The notes under the pieces are model-generated. The model worked only from the letters and a program-made list of their open reading frames with translations. It did not search any database and was not told the DNA's origin. Positions 19,487 through 28,699 of a stretch of DNA of 64,000 bases are shown here, piece by piece. This stretch comes from Acidobacteriales bacterium 59-55 (GTDB taxonomy: Bacteria; Acidobacteriota; Terriglobia; Terriglobales; Acidobacteriaceae). A program made the translations under genes and the position numbers. The stretch is taken from assembly GCA_001897435.1 (NCBI GenBank), contig MKSV01000007.1, forward strand, positions 1,488,001-1,552,000. The letters run 5' to 3'. Within the stretch, counting starts at the first letter, position 1; each line of letters opens with the position of its first letter.

Positions 19487-20446
19487 GTGGCTACCTCCGC
19501 GACAACCGATCACGTTCTGGCTCGCTCCAAGGCCACGCCTTCGCTGCTCGCCGACTACGCTACGCTCTTCAAGCTCCGCGTCTCGGCGATGGTCGTCATC
19601 ACCGCCGGAGCCGGATTCTATCTTGGGAGCCTCGACAGCGGCATCAGCCCCTTCCATGTCGGGCTCATCAAGGCGATTGGCGGCATCGCGGTAGTTACCT
19701 GCGGATCGGCAGCCCTGAACCAGGCTCTTGAGCGGAAGACCGACCATCTCATGCGCCGCACCTCCCGACGGCCCATGGCTGCCGGTCGCATCAGCCTGCC
19801 GCACGGCCTTATCCTCGGCTTCGCCGCAATTTTTCTCGGCAGCCTCTATCTCGCCGTCGCCACCAACCTGCTTACCGGAACGCTGACTCTTCTCACCGCC
19901 ATTCTTTATGTTGGTATCTACACTCCGCTCAAGCGCTTCACCGTCATCAACACCTTCATCGGAGCCTTCCCGGGAGCGCTCCCACCGCTTATAGGCTGGA
20001 CCGCCGCCCGCGGCATCATCGAGTGGCCCGGCGTCGCGCTCTTCGCCATCCTCTTCGTCTGGCAGTTTCCTCACTTCATGGCTATCGGCTGGCTCTATCG
20101 CGAAGACTACGCCCGCGCCGGAATCCGCCTCACACCGACTCAGCCCGACGCGCTGTACGCCGCGCGCAGCACCGTCATTCAGTCGCTCTTCTACGCCATT
20201 CTGATGATTCCCGTCAGCCTCTGGCCCACTTGGCTCGGCGTTACCGGAATTCCTTACGCCGTCGCCGCAGCCATTCTCAGTATCGGCTATCTCTACTACA
20301 CAATCCGCTTCGCCCGCATCGTCCGCGATCCGCTCTCGGAGGTCTCGCGCCGCTACGCTCGTGATCTCCTCCGCGCTTCGGTCATCTATCTTCCTCTGCT
20401 GATGGCTGCCTTGATGCTGAACGCGAAGGGACGACTTCTCTTTTAA
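19487..20446 (+). CDS. ctaB: Protoheme IX farnesyltransferase
   Basis: A 319-residue UbiA-family prenyltransferase that converts heme B to heme O for haem-copper oxidases, in the inner membrane. The first Asp-rich motif NQALERKTDHLMRRTSRRP is intact. The second conserved loop follows QFPHFMAIGWLYREDYARAG. About eight to nine helices are visible. The open frame reaches back to 19340, but the first 49 codons have no membrane or family character. GTG at 19487 is preferred although its ribosome-binding site is weak. The stop codon abuts the next start (TAAATG), indicating an operon with the DUF420 gene. Confidence 0.92.
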   Translation: MATSATTDHVLARSKATPSLLADYATLFKLRVSAMVVITAGAGFYLGSLDSGISPFHVGLIKAIGGIAVVTCGSAALNQALERKTDHLMRRTSRRPMAAGRISLPHGLILGFAAIFLGSLYLAVATNLLTGTLTLLTAILYVGIYTPLKRFTVINTFIGAFPGALPPLIGWTAARGIIEWPGVALFAILFVWQFPHFMAIGWLYREDYARAGIRLTPTQPDALYAARSTVIQSLFYAILMIPVSLWPTWLGVTGIPYAVAAAILSIGYLYYTIRFARIVRDPLSEVSRRYARDLLRASVIYLPLLMAALMLNAKGRLLF

Positions 20447-21013
20447 ATGACGCAGATGACCGAAAGCACTCTTCCAGTCCGAAACGACCTTCGTACTCCA
20501 CCCGCGACGATCGCCGCCATCATCGCCGTCAGCGTGCTGACCAGCGCCTTTATCTGCTGGCTCGTCTACTTCCACACGCCGACCGATGTCGCCGGAACCC
20601 AGCTCCGTTCCCTGCCCCTGGTCAACGCCGTCCTCAACGGACTCTCGACTATCGCTCTGCTATTTGGCTACCGCTTCATTCGCACCCGCCGCATCCCGCT
20701 TCACCGCGCCGCCATGTTCACGGCCTTCTTCTTCTCCACCATCTTCCTCGGCTCTTACCTGGTGAACTTCGCTCTGCATGGCGAAACCCACTTCAATCGA
20801 CTCAGCCCATGGTGGCCTTTCTATTGGAAGCTCCTGGCCTCGCACATCATCCTCTCCGTCTTCGCGCTACCGATGATCCTGATTACGTTCTTTCTCTCGC
20901 TCAGCGGCCGTTTCCCGGCCCACAAGCGACTCGCTCGCTATACCTTCCCTATCTGGCTTTACGTCTCCGTTACCGGAGTCATCGTCTATGCCATGCAATC
21001 CCTGATCCATTAA
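20447..21013 (+). CDS. DUF420 membrane protein (cytochrome oxidase assembly-associated)
   Basis: A 188-residue DUF420 protein with about five transmembrane helices and conserved histidines, including HRAAMFTAFFFSTIFLGSYL and LASHIILSV. DUF420 proteins (also called CtaM-like) are often encoded with cytochrome c oxidase assembly genes, and here the start follows the ctaB stop with no gap. A role in oxidase maturation or haem delivery is inferred from this context. Confidence 0.85.
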   Translation: MTQMTESTLPVRNDLRTPPATIAAIIAVSVLTSAFICWLVYFHTPTDVAGTQLRSLPLVNAVLNGLSTIALLFGYRFIRTRRIPLHRAAMFTAFFFSTIFLGSYLVNFALHGETHFNRLSPWWPFYWKLLASHIILSVFALPMILITFFLSLSGRFPAHKRLARYTFPIWLYVSVTGVIVYAMQSLIH

Positions 21014-21036
21014 ACTGATCCCGTTCCCTGCCCCTT

Positions 21037-21261
21037 ATGCATTCAGATACACGCACACTTCTTCGCTCCGGCATCGGCATCTTCTCCACAGGAGTGATTG
21101 CCGCGCTACTCACCCTCACCGTCTTCGGAGGCGTCGGCCACCATGGGCCTCATACTGACGCCGGCTGGCTCTCGCTCATGCTCGCCATGGGATGCCTGCC
21201 GACCGGTCTCATGACGCTGGTCCTCGCCATCGCAAAGGTCTTTGGCGACCGCAGTCGTTAG
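21037..21261 (+). CDS. Small two-helix membrane protein
   Basis: A 74-residue protein with two predicted membrane helices (about 13-31 and 44-66) separated by a His-rich turn (GHHGPH). It follows the DUF420 gene by 23 bases and probably belongs to the ctaB operon. I do not recognise a family. A contribution to oxidase assembly is possible from context only. Confidence 0.6.
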   Translation: MHSDTRTLLRSGIGIFSTGVIAALLTLTVFGGVGHHGPHTDAGWLSLMLAMGCLPTGLMTLVLAIAKVFGDRSR

Positions 21262-21304
21262 CTTCTATCTGCTATCCTCAATCTTTCAAATCTGGAGCAA
21301 AAAA

Positions 21305-21763
21305 ATGGCTAAAGGCGTTAATAAAGTATTTCTCCTCGGCAACGTAGGCAAAGACCCCGAAATCCGCTCTACCGCCGGCGGCATGACCGTCGCTAGCTTC
21401 TCGCTCGCGACTGCCGACCGCCAGAAAGACGCGCAAGGCAACTGGGCTGATAAGACTGAGTGGCACAATCTTGTCTGCTTTCAGCGCACTGCCGAGGTTG
21501 TCCGCGATTACGTCAAAAAAGGCACCCAGCTTTTTATCGAAGGGAAGATTCAGACCCGTTCGTGGGACGATAAAGAGTCTGGCCAGAAGCGCTATAAGAC
21601 CGAGATTCTGGTGAACGAACTCACGCTGCTTGGCAGCAAGAGCGGTGGCGAGTCGAGCGGCAGCTATTCCAAGTCGAACACCGCGAGCTATGACCAACGA
21701 ACTCCCGCCTCCCAACCGGACTATGCCGATACCGGCATCACCGACGACGATATTCCGTTCTAA
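21305..21763 (+). CDS. ssb: Single-stranded DNA-binding protein
   Basis: A 152-residue SSB. The OB fold spans about 1-110 (VNKVFLLGNVGKDPEIRST, EWHNLVCFQRTAEVV, YVKKGTQLFIEGKI), then a short Ser-rich linker and the acidic C-terminal tip DDDIPF that recruits repair and replication partners. ATG at 21305 is preceded by GGAG. The open frame extends upstream to 21242, but that part overlaps the previous gene and lacks SSB similarity. Confidence 0.96.
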   Translation: MAKGVNKVFLLGNVGKDPEIRSTAGGMTVASFSLATADRQKDAQGNWADKTEWHNLVCFQRTAEVVRDYVKKGTQLFIEGKIQTRSWDDKESGQKRYKTEILVNELTLLGSKSGGESSGSYSKSNTASYDQRTPASQPDYADTGITDDDIPF

Positions 21764-21780
21764 CACGGCTCTCCGTCCGT

Positions 21781-21834
21781 CGAAAAGCAGTAATTGCAGG
21801 CGCTAATCGTAGCACCTGCAATTACTGCTTTTCG
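21781..21834. terminator. 20-bp perfect inverted repeat downstream of ssb
   Basis: A 20-bp perfect stem with a 14-base loop, whose inner GCT/AGC pairs extend it. The arms start with GAAAAGCAG and end with CTGCTTTTC. It lies 18 bases after the ssb stop and upstream of the tRNA. It is terminator-like, with the T-stretch inside the arm rather than after it. Confidence 0.6.
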
Positions 21835-21950
21835 GCTTATAGCCTGTCTAAATTGTTAGGGATTCACGATACTTTGGGTAGGCATAGATTCGATTGTTCA
21901 AGCACATTCCTCTCAATTGACCATCCAACATAACAGAGGTATATTTGAAG

Positions 21951-22027
<77 letters not shown>

Positions 22028-22114
22028 AAGAATCAATCACTTACAGACTTCGATTTCCCAAACAAGACCCCATTATCCCCCAATCGGAAATGGCTCCTCC
22101 TGAACAGTCCTTCT

Positions 22115-23296
22115 TCATTGAAGGACTGTGGTGTTTAAGTCCCCCTTTCTTACGTCCAGCGTTTCGCCAAACACCAGCCCTACGACTTGGCTATTGGCTT
22201 TGCGCTTCGAATCTGTCATCGCCCTTCCATAGACATTCATCGTCGTCTGGATAGAGGCATGACGCATCAACTCCTGCTGCACCTTCATTGGAGCGCCGGT
22301 CTCATCGAGCCATGAGCGATAGGTGTGGCGGAACGTATGCCAACCGATCCCTTCTGGCAGACCGATGATGTCGGCGACCCTGCGAAGCTGGCGCTTCTTG
22401 AGGCTCTCCTGGTGATACGGCTTCCCAGTCTGTGGGTTGGCGAATACCCAATCCCCATCCTTGGAATAGGTGCTGAAGCTCCGCCACCGAAGCAGCAGTT
22501 CTTCCAGACGCAGGTCGAGCGGAACGTAGTCCTTCGAGTATTCCGTCTTCGCCGCGTCGATCCGTCCACCGACAGAGCTGCGCTGAACCATGAAGGTGTG
22601 CGCTTCGAAATCGAAGTCGCCCCATTGCAGGCCCAGGATTTCGCTGATGCGAAGTCCGGTACATTGCGCCACCATCACCATCGTGCGGTACGGCTCCGCG
22701 AGATGCTTGAGCATCTCGAAGAACTGAGCCACTTCGAGGATTTGGGGCCGCTTCAGTCGCTTGCTTGCGTTCTTGACGCGCACCAGCGTGACGGGGTTCT
22801 TGCCAATTTCAATGACTCCCCATCGCTCCGCACACTTCAAGACCAGGTGCATCAGGCTCCGTATATGAACCTTCGACTTTGGAGCAAGCGGCAGATCACG
22901 CAGCCACAGCTCCATCGCCATCGGTTTCATCTTGTTTACGGGTTGTTCGTTCCAGCGCGGTCGAATGTGTTTCCGAATGTTCGAGAGATGCGAACTCCGC
23001 GTGGAGTATCGCTCTGGCAACTCATGCTCGATATATTTATCGAGCAGAGCACCGAACGTCGGCGCTTCCATTTCGGCGCGTGGAGCTTCCTCGTTGAGCT
23101 GCATCAGAATTGCTTGCGTTGCCTTACGTGCTTCGGCCTCGGTCCGATACAGAGCTTGTTCCCCAAGGATCATGCTCCGTCGTACCCGCTTGCCTTCCGG
23201 GTTGGTCTCGTAGTAACGAAACTCCCACACGTCAGAACCTCGCTCGCGCTTCCGTAGCCGCAGACTGCCATATTGAAACCGTGTCCGAACAAACAT
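22115..23296 (-). CDS. Tyrosine-type site-specific integrase of the element
   Basis: A 393-residue tyrosine recombinase: N-terminal arm-binding and core-binding domains, then the catalytic domain with the Arg in QCTGLRISEILGLQWGD, HTFRHTYRSW (HxxR), RHASIQTTMNVYG with the second His and the nucleophilic Tyr. All catalytic residues look present. It reads toward the tRNA and ends 88 bases from attL, as expected for the enzyme that integrates this element. It is related to the second integrase at 50011-51333. Confidence 0.93.
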   Translation of the reverse strand: MFVRTRFQYGSLRLRKRERGSDVWEFRYYETNPEGKRVRRSMILGEQALYRTEAEARKATQAILMQLNEEAPRAEMEAPTFGALLDKYIEHELPERYSTRSSHLSNIRKHIRPRWNEQPVNKMKPMAMELWLRDLPLAPKSKVHIRSLMHLVLKCAERWGVIEIGKNPVTLVRVKNASKRLKRPQILEVAQFFEMLKHLAEPYRTMVMVAQCTGLRISEILGLQWGDFDFEAHTFMVQRSSVGGRIDAAKTEYSKDYVPLDLRLEELLLRWRSFSTYSKDGDWVFANPQTGKPYHQESLKKRQLRRVADIIGLPEGIGWHTFRHTYRSWLDETGAPMKVQQELMRHASIQTTMNVYGRAMTDSKRKANSQVVGLVFGETLDVRKGDLNTTVLQ

Positions 23297-23309
23297 GGAT
23301 TACCTCCTG

Positions 23310-23555
23310 TTAGTTGCGGGCACGAGTGGTACTTAAAGCGTACCGCTCGGCAGTGTCGGAGTCGAGTGTGGAAACGAAGCCATCATTCCGGCCCTCAAGG
23401 TCTGAACGGTGAAATCGCCAGAGCTTGCCGACACGGTACCCGATGACGCGACCGTGTCGGGCCAGACGTTGAAGGGTCTTAGGGTGAATGCGAAGGATAG
23501 CGGCGGCTTGATCGCTATCCAGGAACGGTTCCGTTGAAAACTTGAAATCGGACAT
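23310..23555 (-). CDS. Excisionase-like helix-turn-helix protein
   Basis: An 81-residue winged-helix (MerR/excisionase-type) DNA-binding protein. The HTH reads LDSDQAAAILRIHPKTLQRLARHG, followed by the wing GYRVGKLWRFHRSDL. The start at 23555 (MSDFKF) was chosen over a longer frame because AGGAGG lies upstream. It ends 13 bases before the integrase start, the usual xis-int order, so it probably controls excision direction. It is similar to the proteins at 28203 and 51330. Confidence 0.85.
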   Translation of the reverse strand: MSDFKFSTEPFLDSDQAAAILRIHPKTLQRLARHGRVIGYRVGKLWRFHRSDLEGRNDGFVSTLDSDTAERYALSTTRARN

Positions 23556-23763
23556 GGCTCGTACGCCTCCTGAACACACGATCAAACTGTGCGTAAGATT
23601 TGTCCAGATGCCCACGAAGCCCTTTGGGAAGAGGTCTTTCGGACTCTGAGGCCTTTATTGTCGTTACAGTGTCTTCTAAGGAATTCTTGGGAACGCTTGG
23701 GACTCGATTCGCCTGTGGAAAACTAGCTAAAAATAGTTTAGAAGCAGTCCTGATCGTATCGAG

Positions 23764-24990
23764 CTAGGCATAGAAGCGATAGCTAGCTGATGGATACAAC
23801 GCTGGAAACCAGCGCTCGACAACTGGCAGCGGGAATCCGAGTCGCAGACGCGCCACATGACTTGGGGAAACGAGCAGCCCCGCATCCAGCAGCTTCGATA
23901 CGACCGTCCGCGCCATCCGCTCCTTGTATCCCGTAAGCGAGGGAGCCAGCCCGCGCTCAAACTCACCGGCAAGGAGAGCCTCACGCAGTAATGGAAAGCT
24001 GCCCTTAGGGAGACGACCCGCGCGCGTCTCGTCTTCGACGTAGATTTCCATGCGACGGAGCAACTCAGAAGGCTGAAGGATCGTGCTCATATACGAAACC
24101 TGATCGTTCGAGACACGCAGAAAGAATTCGCAAAAGCTATCAAGAGCCGCCTGCGAAAGATTCCCCCGACCATCCAGATCGCCACGACGTGAAGCATCCG
24201 CAGCCATCAGCAAGGATTTGTAATCACCCACATTCCGCGCAAGACCCCGCGCCACAGACCAGAGGCTATTGCCAACTCCGAGGCGACGCAACAGAGCATG
24301 CGACATCAATCGCGCCACGCGACCGTTGCCGTCGTAGAAAGGATGTATCCAGAGGAAGCGATGATGTGCAGCCGCTACGGCGGTTACTTGTCGCACTTTG
24401 GATAAACTCTGTGGGCTGTAGACCTGCTCGAAACGCTTAAGAAACCCAGGAAGCGCGGCAGCCGGTGGCGGTAGGTGCAGACCGACAACGACTTCCCCGT
24501 CGCGTAGCGCCCCAGGCGTAAGCCTTATGCGGCGCGTTGTCTCGGGATCTTCCACCCATAGCAGCTCATCTGGCAGACGACGGCAGAACTCGCGGTGCAG
24601 CCAGATGGCGTATGCCGATGAAGCCGGAAAGTCTTTCGGATCGTCGCCGTCGTCGATTGCCTTCTGCACTTCGATATGAGCGACCGCTTCGAGCTGCAGG
24701 GCTCTCTTGCGAGGTTCAGTTGAGTAGTCTTTATGCAGTGCGCGGTCGATGTCACGCGGATGCGTATCGTGCCCTTCGATGAGGTTTGAGTAGTAGCAGT
24801 TCATCGAACGAACCAGGTTGCCTACTGACTCAGTAACGATGGGATGAATCTGACCTGCCAGTGCATTGGAGCTGGAGATGAGGTCGAAAGCAATATCTTC
24901 CAGTACTCTACCTCCGTCCGATGGAAGCATTGGCTCCATCCAGGAAGGTGTCGGCATAGGCGCTTTTTTTGCCGGTTTCATATCCATCAC
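23764..24990 (-). CDS. Fic-family protein (putative AMPylator) with N-terminal inhibitory helix
   Basis: A 408-residue Fic protein. The Fic motif HPFYDGNGRVAR starts at His216, complete for nucleotidyl transfer. An inhibitory motif SNLIEG near residue 70 indicates a class II Fic, in which the Glu blocks ATP. The C-terminal part is a winged-helix-like region. Fic enzymes of this type modify target proteins with AMP. The target is unknown, and no antitoxin is adjacent. It sits between the relaxase and xis/int in the same direction. Confidence 0.9.
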   Translation of the reverse strand: MMDMKPAKKAPMPTPSWMEPMLPSDGGRVLEDIAFDLISSSNALAGQIHPIVTESVGNLVRSMNCYYSNLIEGHDTHPRDIDRALHKDYSTEPRKRALQLEAVAHIEVQKAIDDGDDPKDFPASSAYAIWLHREFCRRLPDELLWVEDPETTRRIRLTPGALRDGEVVVGLHLPPPAAALPGFLKRFEQVYSPQSLSKVRQVTAVAAAHHRFLWIHPFYDGNGRVARLMSHALLRRLGVGNSLWSVARGLARNVGDYKSLLMAADASRRGDLDGRGNLSQAALDSFCEFFLRVSNDQVSYMSTILQPSELLRRMEIYVEDETRAGRLPKGSFPLLREALLAGEFERGLAPSLTGYKERMARTVVSKLLDAGLLVSPSHVARLRLGFPLPVVERWFPALYPSASYRFYA

Positions 24991-25086
24991 AAAGTATACA
25001 CCTGTAACAATTTAGACGGTACATTGCGGATTATATTGCCGGTATTAGTGCCGGTTGGCAGGAGCGATTCCGCGCATGAACTGGGG

Positions 25087-27819
25087 CTAAAATCCCAATC
25101 CTATACCTTGCTCAAACCCCATATCGCGGGGAGGCTTAAGCGCTTCGATGACCTGCTTCGGGTTCATCCCCGCATTATGCTCAAGCGACTGCTTCGACTG
25201 TGAAATCTCGTTTGCAAGCTCTATTGCGGACGGACGTGCCATCGAGACACCCAACGATTGACCAAGGCGTTCTACATCTGAAGTGACGATTGCAATCCCC
25301 CCACGGCCACGCGACGCAGCGACGTAAAACAGCTCCTGCTTCATAACGTCAGCGGAGATGATGACCTGATCGACTGTCTTACCTTGGCTGCGATGCGCCG
25401 TGACGGCGTAACCATGCGTGAATTCGCGATAGTTCGCCGGCACGCTTCGACCGTCTTCCAGATTAATAATGCCTCGCTCGACGCTCCGCACGGTCGTTAG
25501 CTCTCCGTTCGTTGCGCGGAATCCCGGCTCTTTGCGATTGCCCATCATCAGGAGCTTGTCCCCGGCAGCGACTTCAATCTCCGTGCGCTCATGCACGGAA
25601 AACGATCTTGCCTGTGTGAGACTGACGGACTTATCTTCACCACGCTCGTTCATCGTGTGGATGCTGGAATCCGAAACGCCAGTGACAGTCAACGCCTCAT
25701 GCTTCTCTATACCGCGTGAGGCACGATGAAACACTAGCACCTGATCGGGTTGATAGTTGGAGATGTCCTTCTTCTGCGCTTCCGTCCACTGCAACGGAAT
25801 ATGTCGCTGGAGAGTTTCACCATCACCCAATACAGACCTCTGCTTCAGATCTTCGCGGATCGCCTGCGTGACGCGCCCAATCTCTTCATGCGTGGGCGCA
25901 ACGACGAGCACCTTGCAACCAGGCTCTGCCGTCATCTCTCGATATACATCGGCCACTGCCTTCGCTCGCTCCGTGTAGGGCACCTCACGGAGGGCTCCCA
26001 AGTCTTGGAGCTTGGCAAAGCCTTGATCGGGCGATTGCCGGAAGGTTGTAATAGCCTCTCGATACTCAGGGTTCGACTGGCGCTGGATGCCGGTCAGGGA
26101 AACGCTTGTCATCCGCGACTCGCGCTCCAGGATTCGCAAAGCGTCAGAGGACTCCACGCTCTGTATCTGGCGCGTGTCCCCGGAGAACAGAATCCGCGCA
26201 TCCTCGCGACGGGCCAGATCGAGCAGCCCTTCCATTTGCCGCCCTGAGACCATGCCTGCCTCGTCTACGATCAGCACATTTCCCCGAATGCTCTCCTGTG
26301 CAGTCTGGTCCTCCAGCAAACGAGAGATCGTCATCGACGATCCAAAGCCAACCTTCTGTAGCTCTTCGACAGCACTCCGCGTTGGAGCTACAGCCAAGAC
26401 CTCATGCCCCGCCGCGTGCAAGCCGCGATCAATCTCCTGCAACGTAGCAGTCTTCCCGGTCCCTGCCGCACCGCGCAGATTGACTGCAAAATCTTGGGAC
26501 GCAAGTATCGTCTCTACGGCGTGACGTTGTTCTAACCGGAGACTCACCTTCGGCTCAAAGTGATCGTTGCCACCCAGAGCCGGATAACGATGGATGCCGT
26601 GATCGACGACCGCAACCATGCTCCGCTCCCGTTCAAGGCTTGTCTGGGTTGCTACATTGCCGCCGACCTGAAGCAGCTTGCCCTGCGATACCTCAAACTC
26701 ATAGCTCCCACGCAAATCGCCAAGGTCGAGCTTTCCCCTTCCGTGGCGCAAGGCCTCCGTCATCAATTCGTGATCCTTGGAGACAGTCTTCCGCTCGAAT
26801 AGGTGTTCCTCCGCATGTTGAAGGGATTGGGCAGCAGAGGCGCGTTCAGGAACGAGCGGTTGGCCACGCTCGATAGAAGTCTCCCGCAGATCGAGCAGGT
26901 TTCTGTGCTCCTGTGGGGAGATACGATCTAGCTGTAGGCGATGAACCTCCGCTGAGTTGATCTCATGCAATTTGTCCGGTCTGGATTCCCGCACCAGCAC
27001 AGCGATCTCGTTGTCCGTTGGTTGTCGCCCATGCGCAGCCGCGAATTGACGAATAGACTCATCCCGTTGGTCGCTGCGCTGTGAGTACCTTTCCAGCACG
27101 TCTCTTGAAATGCCTTTGATCTCGAACCCGTTATCGACTCCCTTTGCGTTCCGCTGACTCTCTATTTCGTATCCCAGCCCGCGCACCTCCCGAGCCAATT
27201 CATTCCGATAGACCTCAGTGATGTAGGCACGGCGCTCATACATCCCCGAGGCCTGGAGCGCCTTCCACCGACCCTCTACCCCGTCATAGCTCAGATTCGC
27301 GGCGACCGCGTGCGTATGGAGTTGCGGATCAAGCTGACGGCTGCTGTCATGTGTGTACGCCGCGACGACTAGATTTCCCGTCTGACGATCATGGTTCGCG
27401 CCATCCAAACGCACTCTTGCTCCCGCATACCGCTCCGCTTCCTGCAAGGCCACATCGACGGCGTGGCGATGCGCTTCCAGCAGTCTGTCGTCTCCGCCTA
27501 CCAAAGCCTGTACGGAGACAGATTTCGGAGCCGAAAAGGTCAGGTCGTATAGAGATCGCGCCTTGCTCTCCACCTCTCCATCAGTTGCAAGCCGGTCCGC
27601 ACTGTGGCGCGGACGCAGAAACTCGCCCGTCTCAGGATGCAGCCCCTCACGGACGGCTTCGAACTGCTGGTGCGTGACCGCGCCATTCAGCCCTAGCAAT
27701 TCCGCTCCCCGACCATGCCACTCACCCTGCACCGTGCGATTTTGATCGAAGTAGTCGCTGTGCTCCAGATGCTTTTGTGCATAGCCAGCGCCGCCGGTCA
27801 TTGCCCGAATCGTCAACAT
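25087..27819 (-). CDS. MobF-family relaxase-helicase (TrwC/TraI-like)
   Basis: A 910-residue conjugative relaxase of the MobF class. The N-terminus has tyrosines in GGAGYAQKHLEHSDYF and the segment EWHGRGAELLGL, as in TrwC. The metal-binding histidines lie in LDPQLHTHAV (His168/His170). The C-terminal half is a RecD-like superfamily-1 helicase with Walker A GAAGTGKTATL (Lys456), Walker B LIVDEAGMVS and a late motif YAVTAHRSQGKTVD. It would nick oriT, unwind and lead DNA into a recipient. It heads the leftward relaxase-Fic-xis-int block. It is a little shorter than TrwC (966) but appears complete. Confidence 0.94.
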   Translation of the reverse strand: MLTIRAMTGGAGYAQKHLEHSDYFDQNRTVQGEWHGRGAELLGLNGAVTHQQFEAVREGLHPETGEFLRPRHSADRLATDGEVESKARSLYDLTFSAPKSVSVQALVGGDDRLLEAHRHAVDVALQEAERYAGARVRLDGANHDRQTGNLVVAAYTHDSSRQLDPQLHTHAVAANLSYDGVEGRWKALQASGMYERRAYITEVYRNELAREVRGLGYEIESQRNAKGVDNGFEIKGISRDVLERYSQRSDQRDESIRQFAAAHGRQPTDNEIAVLVRESRPDKLHEINSAEVHRLQLDRISPQEHRNLLDLRETSIERGQPLVPERASAAQSLQHAEEHLFERKTVSKDHELMTEALRHGRGKLDLGDLRGSYEFEVSQGKLLQVGGNVATQTSLERERSMVAVVDHGIHRYPALGGNDHFEPKVSLRLEQRHAVETILASQDFAVNLRGAAGTGKTATLQEIDRGLHAAGHEVLAVAPTRSAVEELQKVGFGSSMTISRLLEDQTAQESIRGNVLIVDEAGMVSGRQMEGLLDLARREDARILFSGDTRQIQSVESSDALRILERESRMTSVSLTGIQRQSNPEYREAITTFRQSPDQGFAKLQDLGALREVPYTERAKAVADVYREMTAEPGCKVLVVAPTHEEIGRVTQAIREDLKQRSVLGDGETLQRHIPLQWTEAQKKDISNYQPDQVLVFHRASRGIEKHEALTVTGVSDSSIHTMNERGEDKSVSLTQARSFSVHERTEIEVAAGDKLLMMGNRKEPGFRATNGELTTVRSVERGIINLEDGRSVPANYREFTHGYAVTAHRSQGKTVDQVIISADVMKQELFYVAASRGRGGIAIVTSDVERLGQSLGVSMARPSAIELANEISQSKQSLEHNAGMNPKQVIEALKPPRDMGFEQGIGLGF

Positions 27820-28202
27820 AGAGCGACGCTAAGGCTGTTCGAAATTGGAATGCAAGTTCTGTGAAACTTCCGCGCAGGTGCTCGGTGCGAAGTCTGACCG
27901 ATTTCTGAGTGCCCACTAGCCCTGCCGCTATTCAAGGTTCGGGCTCCAACCTTTAACAGCCCGAGCCCTTATTATGGGTTCGTTCCCCGGACACGTGGCA
28001 CAGTAAAACGGTTCGACCGGGCTGACCTCAAAGTGACATTCATCAAGCGCGGCGAATATGCCTTTTCAAATGAGGGCGTTGCGACTTATTCCTGTGAGGA
28101 ATAACGAAGTGCGCAATAGTCATTGGACAGAATTACAACGTTCGATGAAGCTAGAGATGAGGGATTTGCACGAATAGGCCCTCCCATCACGGGAGATTCG
28201 CA
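27820..28202. promoter_or_regulatory. Noncoding region upstream of the relaxase, candidate oriT and promoters
   Basis: 383 bases between the divergent relaxase and HTH genes. Hairpins seen: CGGGCT/AGCCCG at 27940/27958, and TTATTCC-TGTGA-GGAATAA at 28086-28104, a perfect 7-bp stem followed by CGAAGTGCGCAATAGTC. In MobF systems such as R388 the nick site lies just downstream of a hairpin near the relaxase gene. No exact nic sequence is recognised, so this is a candidate only. Confidence 0.4.
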
Positions 28203-28427
28203 ATGGACTTCTCAAAGAAACCACCCGCTCGGGTCTCGGCAACCAGTGATCCACGTTTTGAGCCGCTGATCGACACGGAGCAAGCCGCAGCCCTCCTCAG
28301 GATTCACCCCAAAACCCTGCAGCGCATGGCGCGAAGAGGAGAAGTCAGAGGCTACCAGCTTGGAAAGCTCTGGCGGTTCCGTGCCTCCGATCTCGTCAAA
28401 TCTGTTTCGGTCGAAGCCGCATCCTAG
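28203..28427 (+). CDS. Excisionase-like helix-turn-helix protein, paralogue
   Basis: A 74-residue winged HTH protein nearly identical in its core to the one at 23310: LIDTEQAAALLRIHPKTLQRMARRG then GYQLGKLWRFRASDL. It stands alone, divergent from the relaxase and upstream of the restriction operon, so it may be a transcriptional regulator of either, not an excisionase. Confidence 0.78.
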   Translation: MDFSKKPPARVSATSDPRFEPLIDTEQAAALLRIHPKTLQRMARRGEVRGYQLGKLWRFRASDLVKSVSVEAAS

Positions 28428-28699
28428 ACTTCCGGGCGAGTGGGCTGACCGTCCATTGATGGTTTGGTCGCGAAGGAATTGACCTGCAAGCTGACGAACC
28501 CAACAGCAATGCTGATGGCTTCTTGAGGCTAGAACAGGCGAAGCAACTCCCGGCATCGCCCTTTCAGGACGGAGCCCTTTTGACGATGCATGTCAGGCAA
28601 GGGGAATTGTCTCGGCACTGCTGAGATAATCGCACTCCACCATCTTTTGCCAGCAGTCGCTTATCCTGTAGGGAGACCCGCAGAAAAGGTATCCCCAGA

